Positions 32,705 through 43,478 of a stretch of 64,000 nucleotides of DNA are shown here, in pieces (within the stretch, counting starts at the first letter, position 1; every line of letters starts with the position of its first letter). The DNA is from Teredinibacter franksiae (GTDB taxonomy: Bacteria; Pseudomonadota; Gammaproteobacteria; Pseudomonadales; Cellvibrionaceae). A program made the position numbers and the translations under genes. The notes beneath the pieces were generated by a model that saw only the letters and a program-made list of their open reading frames with translations, was not told where the DNA came from and did not search any database. The stretch spans positions 3,546,501-3,610,500 of the forward strand of contig NZ_JACJUV010000001.1 in NCBI RefSeq assembly GCF_014218805.1. Reading direction: 5' to 3'.

Positions 32705-33910
32705 TTGTCCGATAAAAATAGTTTTTTTAGAAAAGGTAAGTTTTTATTGTCCTTCGGTTTTCTTGCGGTATTTATGGGGAATTTTGGCCAATCATTTTTT
32801 ATTGGAAGTTACGGGGCCAGTATTCAGCAAGCATTGGAGCTTTCTGCATCGGGCTATGGCTTGGTGTATTCCGTTGCCACCTTAATTGCGGGCACCAGCA
32901 TTATGTTTGTTGGTGGTTATATCGATCGTATTCCGTTACGTCACTTTGTTTTATATGTGGCCGCTGGGCTCTTTATTGGCAGCCTGATTATGTTTGCCAG
33001 TGTGAATGTTTGGATATTGGGGTGTGGGCTTGTCGCCATTCGTCTCTGTGGTCAAGGTTTGCTTCCGCATACGGGGATTACCACCATGGCGCGTTGCTTT
33101 GATAGCGATCGAGGTAAAGCCATTTCGATTGCAGCATCGGGTGTTCCTGCGGGTGAAATACTGTTACCAATAATGGCGGCAGTGCTGATTGCTCAATTGG
33201 GTTGGCAGCAAAGCTGGTTAGTGGTCGCTGCACTTGTACCTTTGGGGTTTATTCCCGTAGGTCTTTGGTTGCTAAAAAATGCAGAGAAATCGGGGTTTGA
33301 GTTTGCCCCAGTTGCAAGCATCGGTGGATCGCCGTCGCACAGCTCTGTGGGGCGCAGTGAAGTCCTCCTTGATGGCAGGTTTTGGCGAGTATTGCCCGCT
33401 GTAATTGCAGGGCCGTTTGTGGTCACGGGTGTTTTTATTCATCAATCTTTTTATATGCAACAAAAGCTGTGGAGTATGGAGCTGTTTGCTTCTAGTTTTA
33501 TTGCTTATGGTGTTGTTCACTGGATAAGCTCGCTTGCCGCTGGGGTGATGGTGGACCGGTATAGCGCTGTGCGGTTATTGGCCTACTACAATTTGCCTTT
33601 AGCTGCTGCGATGTTGGTTGTTGGTTTTGTTGATGGCCCGTTGGTACCGTTTTTAATGTTGGGGTTGCTGGGGATGTCTATTGGTTTTGGCGGCCCGGTA
33701 GCCGGAGCGCTTTGGGCGGAAGCCTATGGTACCGGAAAAATAGGTAGTATTCGCTCAATGACAACATCGTTTGGCGTTTGGGCAACGTCGCTATCACCCA
33801 TTATCTTAGGTGTACTAATAGATGCGGATGTGAGTATTTCACTGCTGTCACTGTGCATGGCTCTAGCGGTATTCGCCGCTTGTGTAAGCGCTGCTTTTTC
33901 TTATAAATAG
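32705..33910 (+). CDS. Major facilitator superfamily transporter
   Basis: 401 residues, about 12 hydrophobic helices, the first at ~14-34. The helix 2-3 loop (FVGGYIDRIPLR) is a diverged MFS A-motif, and the N-terminal half includes GQGLLPHTGITTMARCF. The family resembles MFS members acting on small carboxylates or unknown substrates; no substrate can be named. The start is a TTG (MSDKNSFFRKGKF) with TGAGG some 11 bases upstream, so an internal start is possible. It converges on queG with a 14-base gap. Confidence 0.88.
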   Translation: MSDKNSFFRKGKFLLSFGFLAVFMGNFGQSFFIGSYGASIQQALELSASGYGLVYSVATLIAGTSIMFVGGYIDRIPLRHFVLYVAAGLFIGSLIMFASVNVWILGCGLVAIRLCGQGLLPHTGITTMARCFDSDRGKAISIAASGVPAGEILLPIMAAVLIAQLGWQQSWLVVAALVPLGFIPVGLWLLKNAEKSGFEFAPVASIGGSPSHSSVGRSEVLLDGRFWRVLPAVIAGPFVVTGVFIHQSFYMQQKLWSMELFASSFIAYGVVHWISSLAAGVMVDRYSAVRLLAYYNLPLAAAMLVVGFVDGPLVPFLMLGLLGMSIGFGGPVAGALWAEAYGTGKIGSIRSMTTSFGVWATSLSPIILGVLIDADVSISLLSLCMALAVFAACVSAAFSYK

Positions 33911-33924
33911 AGGAACGCTAAAGG

Positions 33925-35064
33925 TTAAACCCTTGTGCGTGATAGTTTGCGTACGCGTTTTCTATTTGGGTTTTTTTGCTGAACCAATGCCCATTGAATA
34001 TGCTTGGCAACCAGTTCGGAGGCTTGGGGTAATCGGGAGGTGAGTGCTGAGACTATGTCGGGATTAGCCGGAGCGTTGCCTAGACCGACCGCAAGGTTTC
34101 GCTGCCACAATTCATAGCCAATTCGACGAATGGCAGAGCCCTCGGTATTTTTCAGGAAGGTTTGTTCGTCCCACATAAAAAGTGTTAATAGGTCCGAATT
34201 TTCGAGGCCATGCCGGGGCTGAAAGTCGGCTTCACAGGTAGGTTTAGCATATTTGTTCCAAGGGCAAATGGCTTGGCAGTCGTCACAACCGAAAACGCGG
34301 TTACCCATTACTGTACGGAACTCTTCTGGTATTTCACCTTTATTCTCTATGGTTAAATAGGATATACAGCGGCGTGCGTCCAGCTCGTAGGGTCGGGGGA
34401 AGGCGGCTGTCGGGCATACCTTTAAGCATGCCTCACAGTCACCGCATTTATTCTCTGTAATCACTTCGGTGACCGGTAAAGGCAGGCTGGTATATATTTC
34501 ACCGAGAAAGAACCAGCTGCCGGCATGCTGATTGATGATTAGGGTGTGTTTGCCAATCCAGCCGAGTCCTGCTTTTTCTGCAATAGGGCGCTCGAGTACC
34601 GGCGCGCTGTCGACAAAGGGGCGACTGCTGATCTCTAGTTCAGGGATAAATGCCTGAGCGTCCTGTTTTATTTTTTCCGCTATGAGCGCAAGGCGTTTGC
34701 GCATTAATTTATGGTAATCACGTCCTAAAGCGTATCGGGAAACATAGGCTTTTTCGGGGGATTTTAAGATTGCTATTTGCTGCGAACCTTCGGGTAGATA
34801 GTCCATGCGCACCGAGATGATTCTACGCGTTCCGGGGTGGAGAAGTTCGGGGTTCAAGCGCATTTTTTTGCGGTCTTCCAGCCATTGCATGCTGCCGTGA
34901 TAGCCTTTACCCAGCCACTGCTGAAGCCGTTCGGTCTCGGAGCTTAAATCGGCGTCGGATATACCGATTTGCTGAAAACCCAGTTCTTTTGCCCAGAGCT
35001 GAATGTTGGTACATAGATTAGAAAGAGCGAGTTGTTGCTCTTGAGATAGTGCGATAGTGGTCAT
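33925..35064 (-). CDS. queG: Epoxyqueuosine reductase
   Basis: Cobalamin- and 4Fe-4S-dependent last step of queuosine tRNA modification. The start was set at MTTIALSQEQQL (35064), giving 379 residues; longer upstream extensions would run across the nnr start region. Two ferredoxin-type clusters are visible: CGDCEACLKVCPTAAF and CDDCQAICPWNK. Active-site region DSAPVLERPIAEKAGLGWIGK is conserved. Divergent from nnr across a 72-base spacer. Confidence 0.95.
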   Translation of the reverse strand: MTTIALSQEQQLALSNLCTNIQLWAKELGFQQIGISDADLSSETERLQQWLGKGYHGSMQWLEDRKKMRLNPELLHPGTRRIISVRMDYLPEGSQQIAILKSPEKAYVSRYALGRDYHKLMRKRLALIAEKIKQDAQAFIPELEISSRPFVDSAPVLERPIAEKAGLGWIGKHTLIINQHAGSWFFLGEIYTSLPLPVTEVITENKCGDCEACLKVCPTAAFPRPYELDARRCISYLTIENKGEIPEEFRTVMGNRVFGCDDCQAICPWNKYAKPTCEADFQPRHGLENSDLLTLFMWDEQTFLKNTEGSAIRRIGYELWQRNLAVGLGNAPANPDIVSALTSRLPQASELVAKHIQWALVQQKNPNRKRVRKLSRTRV

Positions 35065-35078
35065 GAGGTTACGCTTGA

Positions 35079-35106
35079 TTGTGTTGGCTAAGCAGTAACG
35101 TATAAT
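35079..35106 (+). promoter_or_regulatory. Candidate nnr-tsaE-amiC-mutL operon promoter
   Basis: TTGTGT, a 16-base spacer and a perfect TATAAT, 30 bases before the nnr ATG, in the queG/nnr divergent spacer. Confidence 0.45.
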
Positions 35107-35136
35107 TCTGCTTTCAATTTTACCATTTGAAATACT

Positions 35137-36684
35137 ATGACTAATTCTACACGTAGGAGAGCGCTTTTTCGCGCTGATCAAGTACGAGAGCTCGACAGCA
35201 TTGCCATAAATGTGGGTGCTATTGCCGGAATTCAGCTTATGAAGCGTGCGGGCAGAGTTATATTCCAGCAGTTGCGTTTGCGCTGGCCTCTTGCGCAAAA
35301 GGTCTTCGTTTGTTGTGGCGGCGGTAATAACGCTGGTGACGGCTACATTGTTGCTGCACTGGCGGCTCAAAAGTGCATGCAAGTACAGGTGTTGTCTGCG
35401 GTTCCAACAGCGAGGCTTAACGGTGATGCAGCGGCTGCGATGCAGTTCGCCCTCGCGGAAGGGGTGCAGGTTACAGAGGTTGATGACTGGGCCTCGTGTT
35501 TGACGCTTTTCGACGAGCAAAGTGTGGTTGTTGATGCGCTACTGGGTACTGGAATAAAGGGTGAGGTTCGCGTCGAATATGAGCGGGCGATCAACGCTAT
35601 TAACGCTGGTAAGGCGAGGGTAATTGCGGCTGATGTTCCCTCGGGCATCTGTAGTGATACTGGGGTTGTGCTGGGTGCTGCCGTTAAGGCTGACGTTACG
35701 GCGACATTTGTCGGCCTGAAACAAGGCCTATTAACGGCTAGCGCACCAGAATATGCTGGAGAGATGTGTTTTGATGAGCTGGGTGTGCCGTTTAGGGAGG
35801 CGCCCTCGCCACTGGCTAGTGCATACGCTGAGGTCCAACCGAGCGCCGAGCAAATAACAAGAAAATCCTACAGGTTGAAAGCGCGGCCTGCCGATGCCCA
35901 TAAAGGCTTATATGGTCATGTGCTCATTGTCGGTGGTGATGCCGGTTTTGGTGGTGCAGTAGCAATGGCGGCCGAAGCTTGTGCTCGGGTGGGGGCGGGG
36001 TTAGTAAGCGTTGCCACTCAGGCGGTACATGTTGCGCCTGTTTTAGCTCGCTTGCCCGAAGTTATGGTAAATGCTGTTGCTTCAGGTCAGGAGCTGGAAC
36101 CGCACTTGGTTAAGCCCAGCGTCATTGTGGTTGGGCCGGGGCTTGGCCGCAGCCCCTGGTCGGAGCAAATGTTACAGCAGGTAATGAAGACAGGGCTGCC
36201 GTTGGTGGTAGACGCCGACGCTTTAAATATTCTTGCCGCTAAGCCAGCGTGCAGTGAGGTAGAACGGCAGAATTGGGTTTTCACTCCTCATCCGGGAGAG
36301 GCAGCAAGGCTTTTAGGCTGTACTATTGACGATATTCAGGCCGATAGGTTTTCGGCGGCGCGAGCCATTCAGGCAAAATTTGGTGGAGTGGTGGTGCTTA
36401 AGGGCGCGGGAACTATTATTGCCAGTGCTACAGAAACGCTGGTCGCTAAAGTGGGTAACCCTGGTATGGCCACTGGCGGTATGGGCGATATTTTGGCTGG
36501 CATTATTGGTGCGTTACTGGCGCAGGGGCTCGGGCCGGCTGAAGCTGCTGGCCTTGGCGTTTGTGTGCATGGGGATGCGGCAGATCTTGCGGCTTTTGAC
36601 GGTGGGCAACGGGGTATGTTGGCAACTGATTTAATTTCCCACATCCGCAAGCTTGTAAATCCGGGAGTGCCAAGTGGTGGTTGA
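35137..36684 (+). CDS. nnr: Bifunctional NAD(P)H-hydrate epimerase / ADP-dependent hydrate dehydratase
   Basis: Repairs hydrated NAD(P)H. 515 residues. The N-terminal YjeF_N epimerase domain (~1-215) has FVCCGGGNNAGDGYI and VVDALLGTGIKGEV. The C-terminal ribokinase-like dehydratase domain (~230-505) has HKGLYGHVLIVGGDAGFGGA, VVDADALNIL, FTPHPGEAARL and GNPGMATGGMGDILAGIIGA. Its 3' end overlaps tsaE by 11 bases, indicating an operon. Confidence 0.95.
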   Translation: MTNSTRRRALFRADQVRELDSIAINVGAIAGIQLMKRAGRVIFQQLRLRWPLAQKVFVCCGGGNNAGDGYIVAALAAQKCMQVQVLSAVPTARLNGDAAAAMQFALAEGVQVTEVDDWASCLTLFDEQSVVVDALLGTGIKGEVRVEYERAINAINAGKARVIAADVPSGICSDTGVVLGAAVKADVTATFVGLKQGLLTASAPEYAGEMCFDELGVPFREAPSPLASAYAEVQPSAEQITRKSYRLKARPADAHKGLYGHVLIVGGDAGFGGAVAMAAEACARVGAGLVSVATQAVHVAPVLARLPEVMVNAVASGQELEPHLVKPSVIVVGPGLGRSPWSEQMLQQVMKTGLPLVVDADALNILAAKPACSEVERQNWVFTPHPGEAARLLGCTIDDIQADRFSAARAIQAKFGGVVVLKGAGTIIASATETLVAKVGNPGMATGGMGDILAGIIGALLAQGLGPAEAAGLGVCVHGDAADLAAFDGGQRGMLATDLISHIRKLVNPGVPSGG

Positions 36685-37138
36685 TGTGAGTTTTCAGCAA
36701 GTACTGGAGGACGAAAGTGCCACGGTCAAAGCGGGTGAGAAACTGGGGCAATATTTGGCCGGTGGGGCGGTAATTTATCTGACCGGAGTGCTGGGGGCTG
36801 GCAAAACCACTCTATGCCGGGGTATTCTCCGGTCTTTCGGGTATTCAGGTGCGGTTAAGAGCCCCACCTATACTTTAGTGGAGCCGTACGAATTTGGGAA
36901 CAACACGGTGTTTCACTTTGATTTGTATCGCCTCGGAGACCCAGAGGAGTTAGAGTACATGGGTATTCGCGATTACTTTCAGGCACGCAGTGTGTGTTTG
37001 ATTGAGTGGCCCGACAAAGGCGAAGGCTTTTTGCCTAAGGCCGATATACTGGCCGAACTAAAGCCGCAGGGGTACTGTCGAAAACTAGCGTTAACGGCGT
37101 TTACCGAACGCGGGGAACAAATTGTTTGCCAATTGTAA
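36674..37138 (+). CDS. tsaE: tRNA threonylcarbamoyladenosine biosynthesis ATPase TsaE
   Basis: P-loop ATPase that works with TsaBD on t6A37 of tRNA. 154 residues; GTG start overlapping the nnr stop. Walker A GVLGAGKTTL near residue 38-47, switch region KSPTYTLVEPY and FHFDLYRL, then IEWPDKGEGFLP. Same operon as nnr and amiC, as in many gammaproteobacteria. Confidence 0.95.
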   Translation: MVVDVSFQQVLEDESATVKAGEKLGQYLAGGAVIYLTGVLGAGKTTLCRGILRSFGYSGAVKSPTYTLVEPYEFGNNTVFHFDLYRLGDPEELEYMGIRDYFQARSVCLIEWPDKGEGFLPKADILAELKPQGYCRKLALTAFTERGEQIVCQL

Positions 37139-37232
37139 GTATTTGCAATTGGGCTAGCATAAATTGCCGTGCACGAATTCAAGGCGGGTGGGGTCAGGAG
37201 TGGGGGTGAACTACAGGCTTGAAGGCGCAAGC

Positions 37233-38567
37233 ATGCAACGGGTAAAGAGAATAGCTGTTCTCTTGCTGGTGAAAGTGCTTTTGCTCTGCAGTATGCCCAC
37301 GTTGGCCGCGCGGGTTGATAGTGTCCGCCTCTGGCGCGCGCCAGATCATACCCGTTTGGTTTTTGATCTCAACGGCCCCGTTGAGCATTCGGTTTTCCCA
37401 CTGAAATCACCGGCTCGTCTCGTTGTTGATATTGCCAACACCACTAACCGCACAACCCTTGACTCCCTGGATTTCTCCGGCACCCCCATAGACCAGATGC
37501 GATTTGGTAAGCATGGCAATGACTTGCGGGTCGTACTCGATTTGAAATCTGAGGTGAAGCCTCGAACCTTTGTGCTGGTTAAGCACGGTGATAAAAAAGA
37601 TCGGCTGGTGGTTGACCTCTATGATGCAAAAACCGAAACAGTAAGAACTGTAGAGCAGGTAGTTGAAATGGTCAGTGGCAATCGCGATATTATTGTCGCG
37701 ATTGATGCCGGTCACGGTGGTGAAGACCCCGGTGCTTTGGGGCCAAAAAGAATTCGTGAAAAAAATATCGTTTACAAAATAAGCCAACAATTGCAGCGAA
37801 TGGTGGATGCGGAGCCAGGCTACAAGGCGTATATGGTACGTGATGGAGATTATTACATCCCCCTGCGAGAGCGGCGGAACAAAGCCCGGAAAGTACGTGC
37901 TGATATTTTTGTCTCAATTCATGCTGATGCGTTCACAAACCCAAAAGCAAAGGGGGCTTCGGTGTACGCGCTTTCCCGACGCGGAGCGACATCTGAAACC
38001 GCTCGCTTTCTCGCATCGAAGGAAAACGAAGCCGATTTAATTGGTGGTGTGGGTGGTGTAAATCTCGACGAGGTAGATGGTGCTCTCGCTGGAGTGTTAT
38101 TGGACCTTTCAATGACGGCCTCATTAGCAAACAGTTTAGATGCCGGGGATAAGGTGTTAAAAGAAATTGGCAGAATGACGCGTTTACATAAGCGTCATGT
38201 TGAACAGGCTTTTTTTACGGTGCTGACATCGCCCGATGTGCCTTCGATTTTGGTGGAAACAGGCTTTATATCTAATCCTGAAGAAGCGGGAAAACTTAAC
38301 ACTTTTGCTCACCGCAAAAAGATAGCAACGGCTATTTTCACCGGTGTTAAAAAATATTTTCATGAAACACCGCCGGCAGGCTCATTAGTGGCCTGGAATA
38401 AAAACGGTGGTAGTCACAACGTGGTGCAACATACCATTGCGCGTGGTGATACGCTCACGGGGCTTGCCAGTCGCTACAATGTTAGTGTTACACGCATTAA
38501 AGCGGTTAATGACCTCAAAGACTCCTCTATTAAAATTGGGCAGATAATTAAAATACCTGCTTCCTGA
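37233..38567 (+). CDS. amiC: N-acetylmuramoyl-L-alanine amidase with AMIN and LysM domains
   Basis: Periplasmic amidase that splits septal peptidoglycan. 444 residues from [13 protein letters not shown], with GAAGG eight bases upstream. Signal peptide 1-~26 (ends TLAA); AMIN domain ~27-125; amidase_3 domain ~150-375 with zinc ligands in [10 protein letters not shown], the SIHADAF motif and the [11 protein letters not shown] glutamate; C-terminal LysM at ~398-444 ([18 protein letters not shown]). This layout matches the gene called amiB in Pseudomonas; the symbol is therefore by architecture. Four bases before mutL. Confidence 0.94.
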   Translation: MQRVKRIAVLLLVKVLLLCSMPTLAARVDSVRLWRAPDHTRLVFDLNGPVEHSVFPLKSPARLVVDIANTTNRTTLDSLDFSGTPIDQMRFGKHGNDLRVVLDLKSEVKPRTFVLVKHGDKKDRLVVDLYDAKTETVRTVEQVVEMVSGNRDIIVAIDAGHGGEDPGALGPKRIREKNIVYKISQQLQRMVDAEPGYKAYMVRDGDYYIPLRERRNKARKVRADIFVSIHADAFTNPKAKGASVYALSRRGATSETARFLASKENEADLIGGVGGVNLDEVDGALAGVLLDLSMTASLANSLDAGDKVLKEIGRMTRLHKRHVEQAFFTVLTSPDVPSILVETGFISNPEEAGKLNTFAHRKKIATAIFTGVKKYFHETPPAGSLVAWNKNGGSHNVVQHTIARGDTLTGLASRYNVSVTRIKAVNDLKDSSIKIGQIIKIPAS

Positions 38568-38571
38568 TACC

Positions 38572-40404
38572 ATGAATCGAATACAGAAACTAAGCCCTCG
38601 GTTGGCTAACCAAATTGCCGCAGGTGAGGTCGTTGAGCGACCGGCATCCGTTATTAAAGAGTTAGTAGAAAACAGCCTCGATGCGGGTGCTCAACAATTA
38701 GACATCGAAATTGAAAGCGGCGGGACAAAATTAATTCGGGTGCGCGACAACGGCTCAGGTATTAATAAGGACGACCTTCCCCTCGCCTTAGATCGTCATG
38801 CTACGAGTAAAATTTTGAGCCTTGATGATCTGGAAGCTGTTGGTACGCTGGGTTTTCGGGGCGAGGCTCTGGCCAGTATAAGTTCCGTCGCTCGGTTAAA
38901 GCTTACGAGTAATACTGGTGCCAGCGAAAGTGGGTGGTGTGTAGAGGCCGAAGGTCGTGAAATGTCCGCAGTGCTCACTCCAGCAGGCCATCCTCGGGGT
39001 ACATCTGTTGAAGTGCGTGATTTATTTTTTAATACCCCCGCACGCAGGAAATTTTTACGCACGGATAAAACTGAGTACAACCGTATAGAAGACGTGCTGA
39101 AACGTCTCGCGCTTTCACGTTTTGCTCAAGGGTTTTCGTTAAAAAATAATGGCCGAGTTGTACACGCTTGGCGTCCCGCCAACTCCCAAGCGGAAAAAGA
39201 ACGCAGAGTGGCTCAAATTTGTGGCCCAGCATTCATGGAAAACTGTGTGCATGTGGATATTGAGCGCGCGGGATTAAAATTGTGGGGCTGGGTTGCGCTG
39301 CCAACTTTTTCACGGAGCCAGGCGGACCTACAGCATTTCTATGTGAACGGCCGCGCGATTCGCGACAGGCTGGTGAGCCACGCCATAAAACAGGCTTATC
39401 AAGACGTGCTTTATCATGGTCGTCACCCTGCTTTTGTCCTATATCTTGAGGTCGACCCCGCAAATGTTGATGTGAATGTACACCCCACTAAACACGAAGT
39501 ACGGTTTCGTGATGGCCGTCTAGTGCACGACTTTTTGTTCCGAAGTTTGCATCAGGCACTCGCCGATGTACGACCTTCCGCCGCGTCACAGCCAACAAGT
39601 GCGGAAACTCCTGGCGCGACAGAGATAATTCCTGAGCAGGGAGCGCTGGGTTTGGCGGGTCGCTCGCCTGGCTCGGTTTTTCAGTCGGAATCTATACCGG
39701 CGGGCATGCAGGTGCGAGAGCTTGCTGAGCCTGTGTATCAGTCTCAATTTCAACCGCGCCCTAGTTTTTCGCCTGCTCCCGCCGACCACGCGCCTCTGGA
39801 TTTTCAACAGCAGGGTGAAATCCCGCCTTTGGGGTACGCTATTGCACAGCTAAAAGGTATTTATGTATTGGCGGAGAACGAGCACGGCATGGTTTTGGTG
39901 GATATGCACGCGGCTCACGAGCGTATTACTTACGAGCGTATGAAGGGGCAGCAAGAGCAACAAAAAATTCAGTCTCAACCGTTACTTGTGCCCCAGTCGA
40001 TGGCGGTAAGTGAAAAAGAGGCGGGTTATGCTGAAGAGCACAACGAAATCTTTGTTCGCCTTGGGTTTGAAATTGAGCGAGCCGGACCGGAAACGCTATT
40101 GATCCGCCAGCTCCCGGTAATACTCAATAATGCCAAGGTCGAGCAGTTGGTGCGTGATGTATTAGCGGACCTGGTTGAGTTTGGGACCAGTCAGCGAATT
40201 GAGCACAACATTAATGAAATTCTTTCTACCATGGCTTGCCATGGTTCTGTGCGCGCAAACAGAAAGCTCACTATTGCTGAAATGAATGCTTTACTTCGAG
40301 ATATGGAGGCTACAGAGCGCAGCGGTCAGTGTAATCACGGTAGGCCAACCTGGGCCCAGCTCACCATGAGTCAGCTAGATAAGCTATTTATGCGTGGCCA
40401 ATAA
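38572..40404 (+). CDS. mutL: DNA mismatch repair protein MutL (endonuclease-type)
   Basis: GHKL ATPase that couples MutS to downstream repair; 610 residues. N-terminal motifs: [19 protein letters not shown] and [10 protein letters not shown]. The C-terminal domain carries [12 protein letters not shown] at 444-455, which fits the DxHA(x)2E(x)4E metal-binding endonuclease motif, plus ACHGSVRA near 556 and CNHGRPTW near 586. E. coli MutL lacks these, so this MutL probably nicks DNA itself and the genome need not have mutH. The middle ~330-410 is a disordered linker. Confidence 0.96.
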   Translation: MNRIQKLSPRLANQIAAGEVVERPASVIKELVENSLDAGAQQLDIEIESGGTKLIRVRDNGSGINKDDLPLALDRHATSKILSLDDLEAVGTLGFRGEALASISSVARLKLTSNTGASESGWCVEAEGREMSAVLTPAGHPRGTSVEVRDLFFNTPARRKFLRTDKTEYNRIEDVLKRLALSRFAQGFSLKNNGRVVHAWRPANSQAEKERRVAQICGPAFMENCVHVDIERAGLKLWGWVALPTFSRSQADLQHFYVNGRAIRDRLVSHAIKQAYQDVLYHGRHPAFVLYLEVDPANVDVNVHPTKHEVRFRDGRLVHDFLFRSLHQALADVRPSAASQPTSAETPGATEIIPEQGALGLAGRSPGSVFQSESIPAGMQVRELAEPVYQSQFQPRPSFSPAPADHAPLDFQQQGEIPPLGYAIAQLKGIYVLAENEHGMVLVDMHAAHERITYERMKGQQEQQKIQSQPLLVPQSMAVSEKEAGYAEEHNEIFVRLGFEIERAGPETLLIRQLPVILNNAKVEQLVRDVLADLVEFGTSQRIEHNINEILSTMACHGSVRANRKLTIAEMNALLRDMEATERSGQCNHGRPTWAQLTMSQLDKLFMRGQ

Positions 40405-40406
40405 TT

Positions 40407-41393
40407 GTGGTGGACAGCATTCCTAAAGCGGTGAACGGTAAACCTATTGCGATAGCGCTGATGGGCCCCACAGCGTCTGGAAAGACAGATCTAGCCATTG
40501 CGTTGCACCAGCGTTTGGGCGCAGAAATAATCAGTGTGGATTCGGCGCTTGTTTATCGGGGTTTGGATATTGGTTCCGCCAAACCCAGTGTCGAAGAGCT
40601 GGCGGCGGCTCCGCATCGATTAATTGATATTCGCGATCCATCAGTTCCCTATTCGGCAGCCAATTTTGCCGTCGACGCCAAAGGTGAAATCGAACAGGTT
40701 GTAAGCGCCGGTGAGATTCCGTTGCTGGTTGGCGGTACCATGCTCTACTTCAAAGCATTGCTGGAGGGTTTGTCTGACATGCCTGCCTCCGATGCTCAAA
40801 CACGGCAAATGATAGAAAAAGACGCGCTGCAGCGGGGGTGGCCGGCATTGCATGCTGAGCTAGCCGAAATAGACCCAAAAACAGCCGCCGAGATACATCC
40901 TAACCATTCCCACCGGATAGGGCGTGCGCTGGAGGTGTACCGAATTTCCGGCAAGCCTATCAGTGAGTTTCGCACCCACTTATCGGGCGGTTTAATGGAA
41001 GACTACCATTGGTTGCAAATAGCCATTGCCCCGCGTGACAGAGCTATTTTGCACAGGCGCATCGAGTTGCGCTTTGATCGGATGCTGTCCCGTGGTTTGA
41101 TTGATGAAGTGCAGGCGCTTTTCGAGCGAAAAGACTTGCACGCCGATCTGCCCGCTATTCGTGCAGTGGGGTACCGACAGGTGTGGGGGTTTCTGGCCGG
41201 CGAATTCGGTTTTGATGATATGCGCCAAAAAGGTATTGCCGCCACTCGTCAGCTGGCTAAGAGGCAGTTAACGTGGTTGCGATCCTGGCCGGGTATTAAT
41301 TGGCTCGATACGCAGGAAGAAACAGGTGAATTGTTAAGTTCAGAAGAAATTGTGAGTAAAGCATTGAGAATTTTAACTGAAACCACAATATAA
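40407..41393 (+). CDS. miaA: tRNA dimethylallyltransferase
   Basis: Adds dimethylallyl to A37 of tRNAs reading UNN codons. 328 residues from a GTG start two bases after mutL. P-loop [14 protein letters not shown]; substrate motifs [24 protein letters not shown] and [18 protein letters not shown]; tRNA-binding [11 protein letters not shown]. Lies between mutL and hfq in the widespread mutL-miaA-hfq-hflX-hflKC order. Confidence 0.96.
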   Translation: MVDSIPKAVNGKPIAIALMGPTASGKTDLAIALHQRLGAEIISVDSALVYRGLDIGSAKPSVEELAAAPHRLIDIRDPSVPYSAANFAVDAKGEIEQVVSAGEIPLLVGGTMLYFKALLEGLSDMPASDAQTRQMIEKDALQRGWPALHAELAEIDPKTAAEIHPNHSHRIGRALEVYRISGKPISEFRTHLSGGLMEDYHWLQIAIAPRDRAILHRRIELRFDRMLSRGLIDEVQALFERKDLHADLPAIRAVGYRQVWGFLAGEFGFDDMRQKGIAATRQLAKRQLTWLRSWPGINWLDTQEETGELLSSEEIVSKALRILTETTI

Positions 41394-41669
41394 TGTTTAC
41401 GGGCTCCCTGATCCCTTTTTATAACGGGGGGTTCTGTTTGTCGGGTTGTGCACAGAGAATAGGCAATTTTCTGGATGAATTCCCAAGAACTGTGTTATTC
41501 CAGCTCGACAGGCTATAGTCTTTTTATACGCTTACACTGACACATCTATTTTTTACCTATGCGGCACGGTTAAGTGCGCGATTTTGGTGCTTTTCACAGG
41601 CTCACAGGGAAGAATCTAAGTGGTGAGGTGTTTACTTACTTTTTGTTCCTAAATTTAAGGAGAATAACC

Positions 41670-41933
41670 ATGTCAAAAGGGCATAGCTTACAAGACCCTT
41701 ACCTCAATGTGCTTCGTAAAGAGCGCATTCCTGTTTCTATTTATCTGGTAAATGGTATTAAGCTTCAGGGGCAGGTTGAATCGTTTGACCAGTTTGTGGT
41801 TTTACTAAAGAATACTGTAAGCCAAATGGTTTACAAGCACGCTATTTCCACCGTTGTCCCATCTCGACCTGTGCGAGTGCCAATGCTCAATGCAGAGGCC
41901 GGTGATAGCGATGAGATGGACGGCGGCGAATAG
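41670..41933 (+). CDS. hfq: RNA chaperone Hfq
   Basis: Hexameric Sm-like protein that pairs small RNAs with mRNAs. 87 residues from [29 protein letters not shown] is seven bases before this ATG, which rules out the longer in-frame extension. Sm1 ([20 protein letters not shown]) and Sm2 with the YKHAIS signature are intact. The acidic C-terminal tail ([11 protein letters not shown]) is short, as in pseudomonads. Confidence 0.97.
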   Translation: MSKGHSLQDPYLNVLRKERIPVSIYLVNGIKLQGQVESFDQFVVLLKNTVSQMVYKHAISTVVPSRPVRVPMLNAEAGDSDEMDGGE

Positions 41934-42062
41934 TAATTTGGGGTAATCAAGGGCAGCCTGACGAGATAGTGGTGTCGGGCGGGTTGTAGGCTTTAACCTC
42001 AGGGTACATACTCCTCTTGTTTCTAGAGCTGCTTTTGTTTCATCTCACTACCGGAGTCTTAT

Positions 42063-43394
42063 TTGTTTTTTGAACGACCTGATTCAGGTGAACTCGCTGT
42101 ACTTGTTCATCTGGAGCTACCCCGACATGCAGGCACTCACGACCCTCGCGAATTTGAAGAGCTGGTGTTGTCAGCAGGGGGTGATCCTGCGGAAATGCTT
42201 AGCGGACAGCGCTCGGCACCTCACGCAAAATACTTTGTTGGAACCGGAAAGCTTGAGGAGTTGGAGGCGCTTGTGCGGGAGCTAGATGCCGAACTGGTGA
42301 TTTTTAATCACGATCTCTCTCCGAGCCAAGAACGCAACCTAGAAAAAGTACTGGAATGTCGCGTTCTTGATCGTACTGGTTTAATTCTCGACATCTTCGC
42401 CCAGCGGGCACGTACTCATGAGGGCAAGCTGCAGGTTGAGTTGGCCCAGCTTGAGCATATGTCTACGCGCTTGGTTCGCGGTTGGACTCACCTGGAGCGC
42501 CAGAAGGGCGGGATTGGCCTGAGGGGCCCCGGAGAAACCCAGCTTGAAACCGACCGGCGTTTACTGCGCGCGCGCATCAAAACTATTAGTAAGCGTCTTG
42601 AAAAGGTACGCCGTCAACGTGAGCAGGGGCGGCGAGCGCGTAGTCGTGCGGATATTTCTACGGTATCCCTCGTGGGTTACACCAACGCCGGGAAGAGCAC
42701 ATTATTCAATGCAATAACAGGTGCCAGTGTTTACGCGGAGGACCAGCTGTTTGCAACGCTGGACCCGACGATGCGGCGCATAGGTTTACCTGATGTTGGG
42801 CCGGTAATTCTCGCCGACACCGTTGGTTTTATCAGTAATCTTCCTCACCGATTAGTGGAATCTTTTCGGGCCACCCTTGAAGAGGCTGCTAGTGCCGACC
42901 TTCTACTACATATTATTGATGCCGCTGCGGATGAACGCTTGCGCAATATAGAGCAGGTTGGTTTGGTATTGGAGGAAATTGGTGCTCACGAAATCCCTCA
43001 GTTACTGATTTACAACAAAATTGACCTTATGGGAGACATGTCACCGCGAATCGATCGCGATGATCAGGGGCGCCCGGTGGCGGTTTGGCTGTCTGCCCAG
43101 CGTTTGGCGGAAAATGGGGCTGGTTTGGATTTGCTATTTGAAGCCCTCGCTGAGTTACTTACCGATGACATCTTTCATGAGACGATTCGTTTACACGCCA
43201 GCATGGGCAGTTTACGCGCTCGTTTATATCGCCAAAATGCGGTGCTGAATGAGGGCTACGGCAATGATGGCACCTGCGACCTGGAAATTCGATTGCCAAA
43301 GGTAGACTTAATGCGCATGCTCTCTGCTGAGGATGTAGCCTTAGATAAGCTTTTGACCGGCCCAGTCTCAGACATACAGCAATTAGCAATATAA
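42063..43394 (+). CDS. hflX: GTPase HflX
   Basis: Ribosome-associated GTPase that splits stalled 70S ribosomes. 443 residues starting at TTG with GGAG seven bases upstream; MFFERPDSGE matches the family start. N-terminal HflX domain with the glycine-rich GGIGLRGPGETQLETDRR loop, then the G domain: G1 GYTNAGKST near 205, G3 DTVGF, G4 YNKIDL. Downstream of hfq in the conserved cluster. Confidence 0.96.
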   Translation: MFFERPDSGELAVLVHLELPRHAGTHDPREFEELVLSAGGDPAEMLSGQRSAPHAKYFVGTGKLEELEALVRELDAELVIFNHDLSPSQERNLEKVLECRVLDRTGLILDIFAQRARTHEGKLQVELAQLEHMSTRLVRGWTHLERQKGGIGLRGPGETQLETDRRLLRARIKTISKRLEKVRRQREQGRRARSRADISTVSLVGYTNAGKSTLFNAITGASVYAEDQLFATLDPTMRRIGLPDVGPVILADTVGFISNLPHRLVESFRATLEEAASADLLLHIIDAAADERLRNIEQVGLVLEEIGAHEIPQLLIYNKIDLMGDMSPRIDRDDQGRPVAVWLSAQRLAENGAGLDLLFEALAELLTDDIFHETIRLHASMGSLRARLYRQNAVLNEGYGNDGTCDLEIRLPKVDLMRMLSAEDVALDKLLTGPVSDIQQLAI

Positions 43395-43478
43395 ATTTTA
43401 ACCTGTTCCACAGTGGTTGAATTTTCGTAATTCACCTTCATATCCCAATTTCTTTATAAAAATACGACGGAGTAACCT

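Noticed and set aside
32705..33910. Defence or mobile island between orn and queG
   Set aside because: No integrase, transposase, terminal repeats or toxin/antitoxin-like genes; only a transporter and a small unknown protein.
35065..35520. Extended 531-codon start for queG
   Set aside because: The extension runs antisense through the nnr start; the family N-terminus and length fit the ATG at 35064.
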